This document shows positions 1-5,463 of a DNA stretch of 5,463 nt, one piece after another. The DNA comes from an uncultured Bacteroides sp. GTDB lineage: Bacteria; Bacteroidota; Bacteroidia; Bacteroidales; Bacteroidaceae. Positions within the stretch are counted from its first letter, which is position 1. Each line of letters starts with the position of its first letter. The DNA lies in NCBI GenBank assembly GCA_900557355.1, contig USSR01000486.1, forward strand, positions 1-5,463. The letters are read 5' to 3'. The notes below the pieces were generated by a model. The model searched no databases. It worked only from the letters and a program-made list of their open reading frames with translations, and was not told the DNA's origin. Made by a program: the position numbers and the translations under genes.

Positions 1-657
1 AAGCTATTCTTTGCCGGATGGGGAGCCGACGAAACACCATTCAAAGATTATCAACCTGCGGACAGTGACTATATGCTCTGTTATGATTACCGGACACTGG
101 ATTTTGATGCTTCATTGCTGAAAACATATCAGGAGATCAATGTAATCGGTTGGTCAATGGGTGTATGGGCTGCATCTCGGGTAATGGGTAAATTACAGGA
201 AACAGATACATCTCTTATAATCAAAAATAGTATAGCCATTAACGGTACTCCCTATCCTATTGATGATATGTGTGGCATTCCATCCGTTATTTATCACGGC
301 ACCCTGGAAGGCTTGACAGGTTCTTCTCTAAATAAGTTTCTAAGAAGGATGTGCTTCAACGGAGAGGCATTCAAAGAGTTTCTGAATATTACTCCCAGAC
401 GACCATTGGAAGAATTGAAAGAAGAACTGGCTGAAATAGAACGCATGTATCTCGCACAACCTACCACTTCATTCCATTGGCAACAAGTAGTAGTGGGAAG
501 TAACGACCGTATCATTCCACCCGATAATCAACTGAATGCCTGGCGTAAAGAAGAAGAGAATAACCGGAAAAAGATACGGGTACATTATACGGAAGATGCT
601 CATTATCAAGTTGAACTGTTCCGATACTATTTGCAAGATATATGGACAAAAGATTGA
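1..657 (+). CDS. bioG: Pimeloyl-ACP methyl ester esterase BioG (5' partial)
   Basis: BioG is an alpha/beta-hydrolase that removes the methyl group from pimeloyl-ACP methyl ester, ending the chain extension begun by BioC and releasing pimeloyl-ACP for BioF. The frame is open from base 1, so the ATG at 73 is internal. The 24 codons before it encode the family-typical start KLFFAGWGADETPF, and probably only about ten residues are missing. In fragment numbering the nucleophile elbow is GWSMG with Ser52 (154-156). The likely acid is Asp169 in GSNDRIIPP (505-507) and the likely base is His201 in DAHYQ (601-603). The visible 219 residues fit the usual BioG length of about 215-225. The gene overlaps bioC by 16 nt, which suggests translational coupling. 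The family assignment rests on the N-terminal FFAGWG, the GWSMG elbow and the bioC neighbour. BioH and other BioC-partner esterases are less likely. Confidence 0.9.
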   Translation, partial: KLFFAGWGADETPFKDYQPADSDYMLCYDYRTLDFDASLLKTYQEINVIGWSMGVWAASRVMGKLQETDTSLIIKNSIAINGTPYPIDDMCGIPSVIYHGTLEGLTGSSLNKFLRRMCFNGEAFKEFLNITPRRPLEELKEELAEIERMYLAQPTTSFHWQQVVVGSNDRIIPPDNQLNAWRKEEENNRKKIRVHYTEDAHYQVELFRYYLQDIWTKD

Positions 658-1397
658 TTGCAGAACGATTTGCCCGTGCACGGGATACCTACTCACGCGA
701 AGCACGGGTACAGCAACAAGTAGCCGAAAAAATGTTACGGTTACTGACAGAGCATACTTCCCTCTTTCATCGTATCGTAGAATTTGGATGTGGTACAGGC
801 AGTTATTCCAGGTTATTGTTGGACAAGCTACAACCGGAAAGTTTGCTGCTGAATGATTTATGTCCGGAAATGAGAGAATGTCTTACTGATTTGCTTCCAC
901 AAAATATGGTGCAATTCATTCCCGGGGATGCCGAAGCCTTGGACTTTCCCGAAGGAACGGATTTAATCACTTCCTGTTCTACCTTGCAATGGTTCAATGA
1001 TCCAGAGGCGTTCTTCGCCCGTTGTCATCGTTTCCTGTCGGAAGAGGGTTATCTGGCTTTTAGTACCTTTGGCGCTGAAAATATGCGCGAAATCCACACA
1101 CTCACAGGCCATGGACTTGAGTATCTGTCGATAGAAACCTTAAAAGAACTGCTTGCTCCTCATTTTGAGACTGTATACGCAGAAGAGGAAATAGTTTCTC
1201 TCCCCTTTAATACTCCACTTCAGGTATTGCAACATCTGAAAGAAACCGGAGTAACAGGAACGGAAAAGAAAGTATGGACACGAGGACGGTTACAGACCTT
1301 CTGCAACGGATATACCGAGCAGTTCAGCCGAGAAGATGGCAACGTCACTCTGACGTACCATCCTATTTATATTGTCACACGAAAGAAAAACAAATAA
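642..1397 (+). CDS. bioC: Malonyl-ACP O-methyltransferase BioC
   Basis: BioC uses S-adenosylmethionine to methylate the free carboxyl of malonyl-ACP, so that the cytoplasmic fatty-acid elongation enzymes can build a pimeloyl chain for biotin. The protein has 251 residues, normal for the family. The N-terminus has the BioC-like [14 protein letters not shown] stretch (about 8-21), followed by SAM motif I EFGCGTG (47-53). The acidic loop after strand 2 is NDLCPEM (about 71-77). The class I methyltransferase core continues with [14 protein letters not shown] and a strand GYLAFSTFG; the LQW element is characteristic of BioC. The ATG at 642 lies inside the end of bioG, 16 nt before that gene's stop is complete, and no alternative start gives a better N-terminus. 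It is co-transcribed with bioG and bioD. The only doubt is whether the methyl acceptor is malonyl-ACP or malonyl-CoA. Confidence 0.93.
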   Translation: MDKRLIAERFARARDTYSREARVQQQVAEKMLRLLTEHTSLFHRIVEFGCGTGSYSRLLLDKLQPESLLLNDLCPEMRECLTDLLPQNMVQFIPGDAEALDFPEGTDLITSCSTLQWFNDPEAFFARCHRFLSEEGYLAFSTFGAENMREIHTLTGHGLEYLSIETLKELLAPHFETVYAEEEIVSLPFNTPLQVLQHLKETGVTGTEKKVWTRGRLQTFCNGYTEQFSREDGNVTLTYHPIYIVTRKKNK

Positions 1398-1401
1398 AGC
1401 A

Positions 1402-2043
1402 ATGGAAAACAATGTCTATTTTATCAGTGGTATTGACACGGATGCCGGAAAATCTTATTGTACAGCTTATTATGCCTGCCAACTGATTGGCAGCGGTAAA
1501 CGTGTTATCACGCAAAAATTCATCCAGACAGGTAACGTCGGGCATTCCGAGGATATAGACCTGCACCGCCGCCTCATGGGTATTGGTATAACAGAGGAGG
1601 ATCGTGAGGGATTGACCATGCCTGAGATATTCTCTTATCCCTGCTCCCCTCATTTGGCTGCACGCATCGACAACCGCCCGATTGACTTCGGAAAGATAGA
1701 ACGTGCCACGCAAGAACTTGCCCGACGCTACGATGTAGTGCTTGTGGAAGGTGCAGGCGGACTAATGGTTCCGCTTACCGAAGATTACCTGACGATTGAT
1801 TACATTGCAGAAAAACAATATCCACTGATATTCGTGACTTCCGGCAAGCTGGGAAGTATCAACCATACATTGCTCAGTTTCGAGGCAATCCGAAGCAGAG
1901 GAATACAGCTGGATACGGTGCTGTATAATCTCTATCCTACCGTAGAAGATACTACAATACAAGAAGATACGATGCTGTATATCCGCCGGTATCTGAATAA
2001 GTATTTCCCGGAAAGCAAGTTTGTGGTGGTACCTGTCGTATAA
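1402..2043 (+). CDS. bioD: ATP-dependent dethiobiotin synthetase BioD
   Basis: BioD carboxylates 7,8-diaminopelargonic acid and closes the ureido ring with ATP and CO2, giving dethiobiotin, the penultimate step of biotin synthesis in the cytoplasm. The 213-residue protein has the P-loop GIDTDAGKS (10-18), with Ser where many homologues have Thr. It also has the substrate-loop equivalent KFIQTGN (39-45), SPHLAARID, the signature [11 protein letters not shown] (115-125), and the [15 protein letters not shown] segment matching KLGCINHA of the enterobacterial enzyme. The frame is open back to a TTG at 1372, but that would overlap bioC and add residues the family lacks. The ATG at 1402, four bases after the bioC stop, is the better start. 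BioD is the last gene of the operon: a 48-nt gap with an inverted repeat follows. A second bioD, or a bioA-bioD fusion, elsewhere in the genome cannot be excluded. Confidence 0.93.
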   Translation: MENNVYFISGIDTDAGKSYCTAYYACQLIGSGKRVITQKFIQTGNVGHSEDIDLHRRLMGIGITEEDREGLTMPEIFSYPCSPHLAARIDNRPIDFGKIERATQELARRYDVVLVEGAGGLMVPLTEDYLTIDYIAEKQYPLIFVTSGKLGSINHTLLSFEAIRSRGIQLDTVLYNLYPTVEDTTIQEDTMLYIRRYLNKYFPESKFVVVPVV

Positions 2044-2088
2044 TCATATTTTTTGTGTACATTTGCAACACAAAAAACGTCATACGAC
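2035..2088. repeat. Imperfect inverted repeat between bioD and the glycosyltransferase
   Basis: Two nested arm pairs are visible. The outer pair is GTCGTAT (2035-2041) with ATACGAC (2082-2088), 7 bp. The inner pair is TTTTTTGTGT (2049-2058) with ACACAAAAAA (2068-2077), 10 bp. Both pairs are perfect. They are separated by an uneven internal loop (7 nt left, 4 nt right), and the terminal loop is 2059-2067. The left side overlaps the bioD stop codon, and the right side ends three bases before the ATG at 2092. As RNA it could weakly terminate the bio operon, but it lacks a G/C-rich stem followed by a U tract. As DNA it could be an operator. The arms are seen directly; any role is inferred. Confidence 0.6.
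2058..2065 (+). promoter_or_regulatory. Putative Bacteroides-type -7 promoter element for the glycosyltransferase
   Basis: TACATTTG matches the Bacteroidetes primary sigma factor -7 consensus TAnnTTTG exactly. It lies 26 bases before the ATG at 2092, which would put transcription start at about 2070-2075 and leave a leader of roughly 20 nt. The expected -33 TTTG, about 19-21 bases upstream, is absent; the nearest are at 2020-2023 (too far) and 2052-2055 (too close). The call therefore rests on the -7 motif and its place in the only sizeable gap before this gene. The element sits across the loop of the inverted repeat at 2035-2088. Confidence 0.5.
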
Positions 2089-2091
2089 CAC

Positions 2092-3264
2092 ATGGAAACA
2101 TTAACATTCAATACTACAGAACAAGCATTACTTGCCGCTGTCGGTATCCTTTTCCTGATCCAACTCCTTTATTACTTTTGTCTTTATAATCGTATACATA
2201 CCCGTAGCCGTGCCGTAAAGCGAAGTGACATACATTTTTCACAGGAGTTGCCACCTTTATCGGTCATCATCTATGCCCGTGAGGAAGTGGAAAACCTGCG
2301 CCGCAATCTGCCTGCTGTGCTGGAGCAAGATTACCCGCAATTCGAAGTGATCGTCATCAACGATGGCAACACGGACGAAAGCGAAGACTACCTGACCCTG
2401 CAAGGGGAAAAGTACCCGAACTTGTATCATAGCTTCGTTCCAAGTTCTTCACGCTACATCAGCCGTAAGAAGCTGGCCATCACTCTCGGAATAAAGGCAA
2501 GTAAATATGACTGGCTTGTGTTTACCGACGCAAACTGTCTGCCCGAAAGCAACCAATGGCTGCGCACCATGGCACGTAACTTTACCTCCCGTGCACAAAT
2601 CGTACTGGGATACAGCGGATACGAACGTGGAAAAGGCTGGCTGCACAAACGGGTGTCTTTTGATAATCTGTTCACTTCCATGCGCTATCTGGGCTATGCA
2701 CTGGCAGGAAAGCCTTATATGGGTATCGGACGCAACATGGCATACCGGAAAGAGTTATTCTATGCCCAAAAAGGGTTCTCAGCACACTTGAACCTGCAAC
2801 GCGGAGATGACGATTTATTCATCAACAGGACAGCTACAGCCGAAAATACGAGGATAGAGACCGATGCCAACGCAGTGGTACGCGTACAACCCGTTTACCG
2901 CGCCAAAGACTGGCGGGAAGAGAAAATCAGCTATATGAGTACAGCACATTTCTACCGGGGTATCCAACGCTATTTATCGGGCTTTGAAACTACAACACGG
3001 TTATTATTCCATGCAGCATGGATAGCAGCCCTGGTGATTGGAATACTGAATTTTCACTGGCTGACAGCCGGCATTGCATTTCTGATGTTCGCCCTGCGAT
3101 ACACTATGCAAGCTTTGATTATCAATAAGACGGCAAAGGACCTCGGAGAAGAACGGCGTTACTTCTTTACCCTTCCGGTATTCGATATTTTACAGCCGAT
3201 GCAATCACTCCGCTGGAAGCTTTATTGCCAGTTCAGAAAGAGAAGTGATTTCTTAAGAAGATGA
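2092..3264 (+). CDS. Membrane-anchored family 2 glycosyltransferase
   Basis: This is a GT-A fold, GT2-type glycosyltransferase that should move a sugar from a nucleotide-sugar donor onto a surface glycan, lipid or similar acceptor at the inner membrane. The acceptor cannot be told from sequence. With the ATG at 2092 it has 390 residues. There is one N-terminal membrane segment (about 11-33) and a catalytic domain starting at LPPLSVIIYARE (53-64), with donor-binding IVINDGNTDES (87-97, Asp91). The DxD-like site is FTDANCLP (Asp146), GIGRNMAYRKELF lies in the acceptor region, and GDDD (238-241) probably supplies the catalytic base. Two C-terminal membrane segments follow (about 304-321 and 324-343). 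Where many relatives have (Q)KxRW, this protein has WREEKISYMSTA (274-285), so the QxxRW motif of processive synthases is not evident. An upstream TTG at 2053 was rejected because it lies inside the inverted repeat and precedes the likely transcription start. The gene is probably transcribed separately from bioGCD. Confidence 0.85.
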   Translation: METLTFNTTEQALLAAVGILFLIQLLYYFCLYNRIHTRSRAVKRSDIHFSQELPPLSVIIYAREEVENLRRNLPAVLEQDYPQFEVIVINDGNTDESEDYLTLQGEKYPNLYHSFVPSSSRYISRKKLAITLGIKASKYDWLVFTDANCLPESNQWLRTMARNFTSRAQIVLGYSGYERGKGWLHKRVSFDNLFTSMRYLGYALAGKPYMGIGRNMAYRKELFYAQKGFSAHLNLQRGDDDLFINRTATAENTRIETDANAVVRVQPVYRAKDWREEKISYMSTAHFYRGIQRYLSGFETTTRLLFHAAWIAALVIGILNFHWLTAGIAFLMFALRYTMQALIINKTAKDLGEERRYFFTLPVFDILQPMQSLRWKLYCQFRKRSDFLRR

Positions 3265-3272
3265 CTATTTTC

Positions 3273-3420
3273 CAATGCCGCAAGGTTAGCATTTCAAATG
3301 CCACATCTCATCGTCCCAAATGCCACAACTCAATAGAACAAATGCCACACTTTATCACCCACGAAGTGTGACATTTCACTTGTTGAGGTGTGGCATTTAG
3401 GACGATGAAATGCGGCATTT
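3273..3420. repeat. Phased 10-mer array forming a long inverted repeat
   Basis: The gap between two convergent genes is filled by copies of AAATGCCACA. Forward copies are at 3273-3282 (CAATGCCGCA variant), 3296-3305, 3318-3327 and 3340-3349. Reverse-complement copies are at 3367-3376 (one change), 3389-3398 and 3411-3420 (one change). Spacing within each arm is 22 bp, or 23 for the first copy. The six inner copies are symmetric about position 3358 without any indel, so 3296-3420 can fold into one imperfect hairpin of about 55-bp arms with a loop near 3354-3362. Between the copies, the outermost spacer pair is also well conserved (CATCGTCC on both arms). The array ends on the base next to the permease stop codon. 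It could act as a bidirectional terminator, a multi-site protein-binding locus, or a REP/MITE-like element. No coding potential is evident and I recognise no named family. Confidence 0.85.
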
Positions 3421-4665
3421 CTATTCGTATCTCATAGAATTGGCAGGATGGATACGTGTAATCAGGAAAGAAGGTCCTAAAAGCATCAGAACGGATGCCA
3501 GTAAAGTGCCAATATTCAGTAATAAGAACAACAGGATACTGAAAGATACAGGAACAGTATCCATATAATACGTTTCAGGATCAAGCTTGAAGATTCCAAA
3601 CCACTTTTGCAGGAAATAAAATGCCAATCCGATAGCATTGCCCCATAGCATACCTTTTCCGATAAGAAAAACTGAAAACCAAAGGAATACTTTGCGTATG
3701 GTGGTATTGTTAGCGCCAAGAGACTTCAGCACACCAATCATGGAAGTACGCTCAATGATGATAATCAATAAACCGGATACCATGGTAAAACCTGCTACGC
3801 CAGCCATCAATATCAATATTACCCAAATATTCACATCCAAAATACTGAGCCAAGAAAATATCTGGGGATTCAGTTCCTCCACATTGCGCACACAATAGTC
3901 TTCTCCGTACTTATCCTCTATTCCGTTCAGGTCGGCAGCAATCTGATAGGTAGTTTCCTCAAGACGATCATAATCGCGTACCTGTAGTTCTGCACCGCTC
4001 ACCTGCCCCGGCTCCCAGTTATTAAGACGATTTACAAGATATAAATCTGTAAGAAGAAAGAGGTTGTCGTATTCCGAGAAATTAGTCTGATAGATTCCCA
4101 CAACCTGCAACCGGCGGGCACGGATATCATCTTGTATATAATAGGTATCTATCTTATCTCCGAGTTTCAATCTTAACTTTGTAGCAAGTGCCTTAGAAAT
4201 GACGACCCGATTGGAAGAAGCTGTATCACTGAACTGTGGTAATTCTCCTTCCACCAGATGTTCACGGAAAAAGACAGGATCAAACTCTGGTCCTACCCCT
4301 TTCAGAACCATACCCTGAAAATCTTCGGCAGTCTTCACCATGCCCGGTTTAGTGGAATAACGTTGTACATGCTTTACCTCAGGATATTCGGAAAGAATGG
4401 AGATAACGCTATCATCCACCACCACAGGACGCGTTTCATAGGAACGTGCAGCATCCGAATTTGTAATCTGAATGTCCGAACCGAAACCTACGACTTTACC
4501 ACGCACTTCACTCTTAAACCCCACAATCACCGACACCGTAATAATCATCACCGCCAGACCGATAGCAACACCTATCAGGGCAATGAGCACGGCAGGACGT
4601 GAAACTTGCTTTCCAGCATCTCTGTCGCGGTAAATACGTCGGGCCAAAAACAACGGCAGGCTCAT
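3421..4665 (-). CDS. FtsX/LolC/E-family ABC transporter permease
   Basis: This is an inner-membrane permease subunit of the FtsX/MacB superfamily, the group containing LolC/LolE, which extract lipoproteins for delivery to the outer membrane. Length is 414 residues, normal for LolC/E. The N-terminus FLARRIYRD is cytoplasmic, and membrane segment 1 is about 25-49 (PAVLIALIGVAIGLAVMIIT). A large periplasmic MacB-type domain runs from about 50 to 275. Three further segments follow at about 278-303, 326-352 and 372-395. The cytoplasmic coupling motif ERTSMIGVLKSLGA (305-318) after segment 2 is the family signature, and the protein ends HPANSMRYE. No ATPase partner is encoded in the window; Bacteroides genomes commonly keep the LolD-like ATPase elsewhere. 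The ATG at 4665 follows an A/T-rich leader (TTAATTAATTAA palindrome at 4670-4681) without a Shine-Dalgarno sequence. The stop is TAG. Assigning lipoprotein release rather than another MacB-type substrate is inference. Confidence 0.85.
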   Translation of the reverse strand: MSLPLFLARRIYRDRDAGKQVSRPAVLIALIGVAIGLAVMIITVSVIVGFKSEVRGKVVGFGSDIQITNSDAARSYETRPVVVDDSVISILSEYPEVKHVQRYSTKPGMVKTAEDFQGMVLKGVGPEFDPVFFREHLVEGELPQFSDTASSNRVVISKALATKLRLKLGDKIDTYYIQDDIRARRLQVVGIYQTNFSEYDNLFLLTDLYLVNRLNNWEPGQVSGAELQVRDYDRLEETTYQIAADLNGIEDKYGEDYCVRNVEELNPQIFSWLSILDVNIWVILILMAGVAGFTMVSGLLIIIIERTSMIGVLKSLGANNTTIRKVFLWFSVFLIGKGMLWGNAIGLAFYFLQKWFGIFKLDPETYYMDTVPVSFSILLFLLLNIGTLLASVLMLLGPSFLITRIHPANSMRYE

Positions 4666-4689
4666 AGGGTTAATTAATTAAATAATAAA

Positions 4690-4797
4690 GCGATAGAGTA
4701 ATAGGGGGTGATAGAGCAATAGAGTGATAGGGTGATAAGATGGTAAAATGATATAACTTTATTACTTTACCACCTTATCACTCTATCACCTTATCAC
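4690..4797. repeat. Inverted repeat built of degenerate 8-bp units
   Basis: The 133-nt gap between the aminotransferase and permease genes consists mostly of 8-bp units. On the + strand they read GCGATAGA (4690), GTAATAGG (4698), two extra G, GTGATAGA (4708), GCAATAGA (4716), GTGATAGG (4724), GTGATAAG (4732), ATGGTAAA (4740) and ATGATATA (4748). On the - strand the right arm reads GTGATAAG (4797-4790), GTGATAGA (4789-4782), GTGATAAG (4781-4774), GTGGTAAA (4773-4766), GTAATAAA (4765-4758) and GTTATATC (4757-4750). Positions 4724-4747 and 4766-4789 are inverted copies with only two mismatches in 24 bp. Weaker pairing continues inward and outward. The - strand arm starts one base after the aminotransferase stop. 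The remainder, 4666-4689, is A/T-rich leader of the permease. No TAnnTTTG promoter element is seen on the - strand here. Function is unknown; a processing or termination hairpin is possible. Confidence 0.8.
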
Positions 4798-4798
4798 T

Positions 4799-5463
4799 TT
4801 ATTCCGTTCTTCCCGGATATGCCTCCAATGCCTTTGAAAGCACAAAGAGCGCACGGGTCAGGTCTTCCTTCTTCAGTACATAAGCTATACGCACTTCATT
4901 CCGACCAGAACCGGGAGTAGTATAGAAGCCGGAAGCGGGTGCCATGAATACGGTCTGCCCTTCATACTCAAAGTCGGAAAGACACCAGGCACAGAACTTA
5001 TCGGAATCATCTACCGGAAGTTTGGCTACTGTATAGAATGCCCCCATAGGAATAGGCGAATACACACCGGGAATGCGATTTAGTCCGTCTATCAGGCATT
5101 TACGGCGCTCTACATATTCATCATACGTATCACGCAAGTAATCTTCATCAGCATCCAAAGAAGCTTCAGCAGCAATCTGGCCAATCAACGGAGGACTGAG
5201 ACGTGCCTGACAGAACTTCATTACAGCACTACGAATTTCCGCATTCTTCGTAATCAAAGCTCCGATACGGATACCACACTCCGAGTAACGTTTGGATACG
5301 GAGTCTATTAATACTACGTTATCTTCGATACCTTCCAGATGGCAGGCAGAGATATAAGGAGAACCCGTATAAATAAACTCACGATACACCTCATCGGAGA
5401 AGAGGAACAAATCGTACTTCTTCACAAGGTCACGTATCTGATTCATTTCGCGACGGGTATACC
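4799..5463 (-). CDS. Class I PLP-dependent aminotransferase (5' partial, aspartate aminotransferase-like)
   Basis: This is the C-terminal part of a fold-type I aminotransferase that moves an amino group between an amino acid and a 2-oxo acid through pyridoxal phosphate. The frame is open to the window edge (codons for YTRRE precede the Met at 5446), so that Met is internal. About 221 of the usual roughly 390-400 residues are present. Counting from the Met at 5446, the PLP pyridine-nitrogen Asp is in FSDEVYREF (Asp18, 5393-5395). The Schiff-base lysine is in DSVSKRYSECGIRIG (Lys52, 5291-5293), with the phosphate-binding Arg in GIRIG. The substrate alpha-carboxylate Arg is in NEVRIAYV (Arg186, 4889-4891). 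All key residues in the visible half are intact. The substrate is not determined; aspartate aminotransferase is the usual label for this subfamily. It is transcribed toward the permease, 133 nt away, but co-transcription is uncertain given the repeat between them. Confidence 0.88.
   Translation of the reverse strand, partial: YTRREMNQIRDLVKKYDLFLFSDEVYREFIYTGSPYISACHLEGIEDNVVLIDSVSKRYSECGIRIGALITKNAEIRSAVMKFCQARLSPPLIGQIAAEASLDADEDYLRDTYDEYVERRKCLIDGLNRIPGVYSPIPMGAFYTVAKLPVDDSDKFCAWCLSDFEYEGQTVFMAPASGFYTTPGSGRNEVRIAYVLKKEDLTRALFVLSKALEAYPGRTE

Noticed and set aside
1..72. BioG frameshifted or truncated, with a start at 73
   Set aside because: The frame is open to base 1 and encodes the conserved N-terminal FFAGWG motif, so the gene is only cut by the window edge.
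536..856. Out-of-frame reading frame across the bioG-bioC junction
   Set aside because: It overlaps two genes with clear family motifs, and its own translation shows no recognisable domain. Similar antisense frames inside bioC, bioD, the glycosyltransferase and the permease were dropped for the same reason.
1372..1401. TTG at 1372 as the bioD start
   Set aside because: It would overlap bioC by 26 nt and add ten residues not expected before the family N-terminus. The ATG at 1402 directly precedes the P-loop strand at the usual distance.
2052..2055. TTTG as the -33 element of the promoter at 2058
   Set aside because: It is only a few bases from the -7 motif, while Bacteroides promoters need about 19-21 bases between the two.
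2053..2091. TTG at 2053 as the glycosyltransferase start
   Set aside because: It lies upstream of the likely transcription start and inside the inverted repeat. The ATG at 2092 gives a normal N-terminal membrane segment.
3273..3420. CRISPR array
   Set aside because: The repeated part is only 10 bp, the spacers are about 12 bp and partly shared between arms, and the array inverts at its centre. CRISPR repeats are longer and run in one direction.
3273..3420. Ordinary bidirectional rho-independent terminator
   Set aside because: The position between convergent genes fits and termination may happen here. However, arms of about 55 bp with phased 10-mers go far beyond a terminator stem, and there is no clear G/C stem plus U tract.
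3273..3420. Plasmid-type iterons or replication origin
   Set aside because: The 22-bp spacing resembles iterons, but the copies are inverted about a centre, no rep gene is near, and the neighbours are chromosomal housekeeping genes.

Overview
This window looks like chromosomal DNA of a gut-type Bacteroidales bacterium, most likely Bacteroides or a close relative. This is inferred from three things: the bioG-bioC-bioD gene order, start codons without Shine-Dalgarno sequences behind A/T-rich leaders, and a TAnnTTTG promoter element of the Bacteroidetes type. No rRNA, tRNA, CRISPR array, transposase or phage gene is visible. Both ends cut through genes.

Layout. Positions 1-2043 (+ strand) are the downstream part of a biotin operon. 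BioG (5' end missing) overlaps BioC by 16 nt, and BioD follows BioC after 4 nt. BioC methylates malonyl-ACP to start pimelate synthesis on the fatty-acid machinery, BioG removes the methyl group from the finished pimeloyl-ACP, and BioD later closes the ureido ring to give dethiobiotin. The 48-nt gap after bioD holds an imperfect inverted repeat whose loop carries a likely promoter -7 element. A membrane-attached family 2 glycosyltransferase follows (2092-3264, + strand). From 3421 onward everything is on the - strand: an FtsX/LolC/E-type ABC transporter permease (3421-4665), preceded in transcription order by the C-terminal part of a class I PLP aminotransferase (4799-5463, cut by the window end).

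The coding content is ordinary Bacteroides housekeeping and accessory metabolism. The unusual signal is in the gaps. Between the convergent glycosyltransferase and permease genes lies an array of seven copies of a 10-mer (consensus AAATGCCACA). They are spaced 22-23 bp apart, four in one orientation and three in the other, and six of them form a 125-bp inverted repeat with an exact symmetry axis near 3358. Between the aminotransferase and permease genes lies an unrelated inverted repeat built from degenerate 8-bp units (GTGATAGA/GTGATAAG type). Both structures start immediately after the stop codon of a - strand gene. I do not recognise either as a named repeat family. They are the main candidates for something undescribed.
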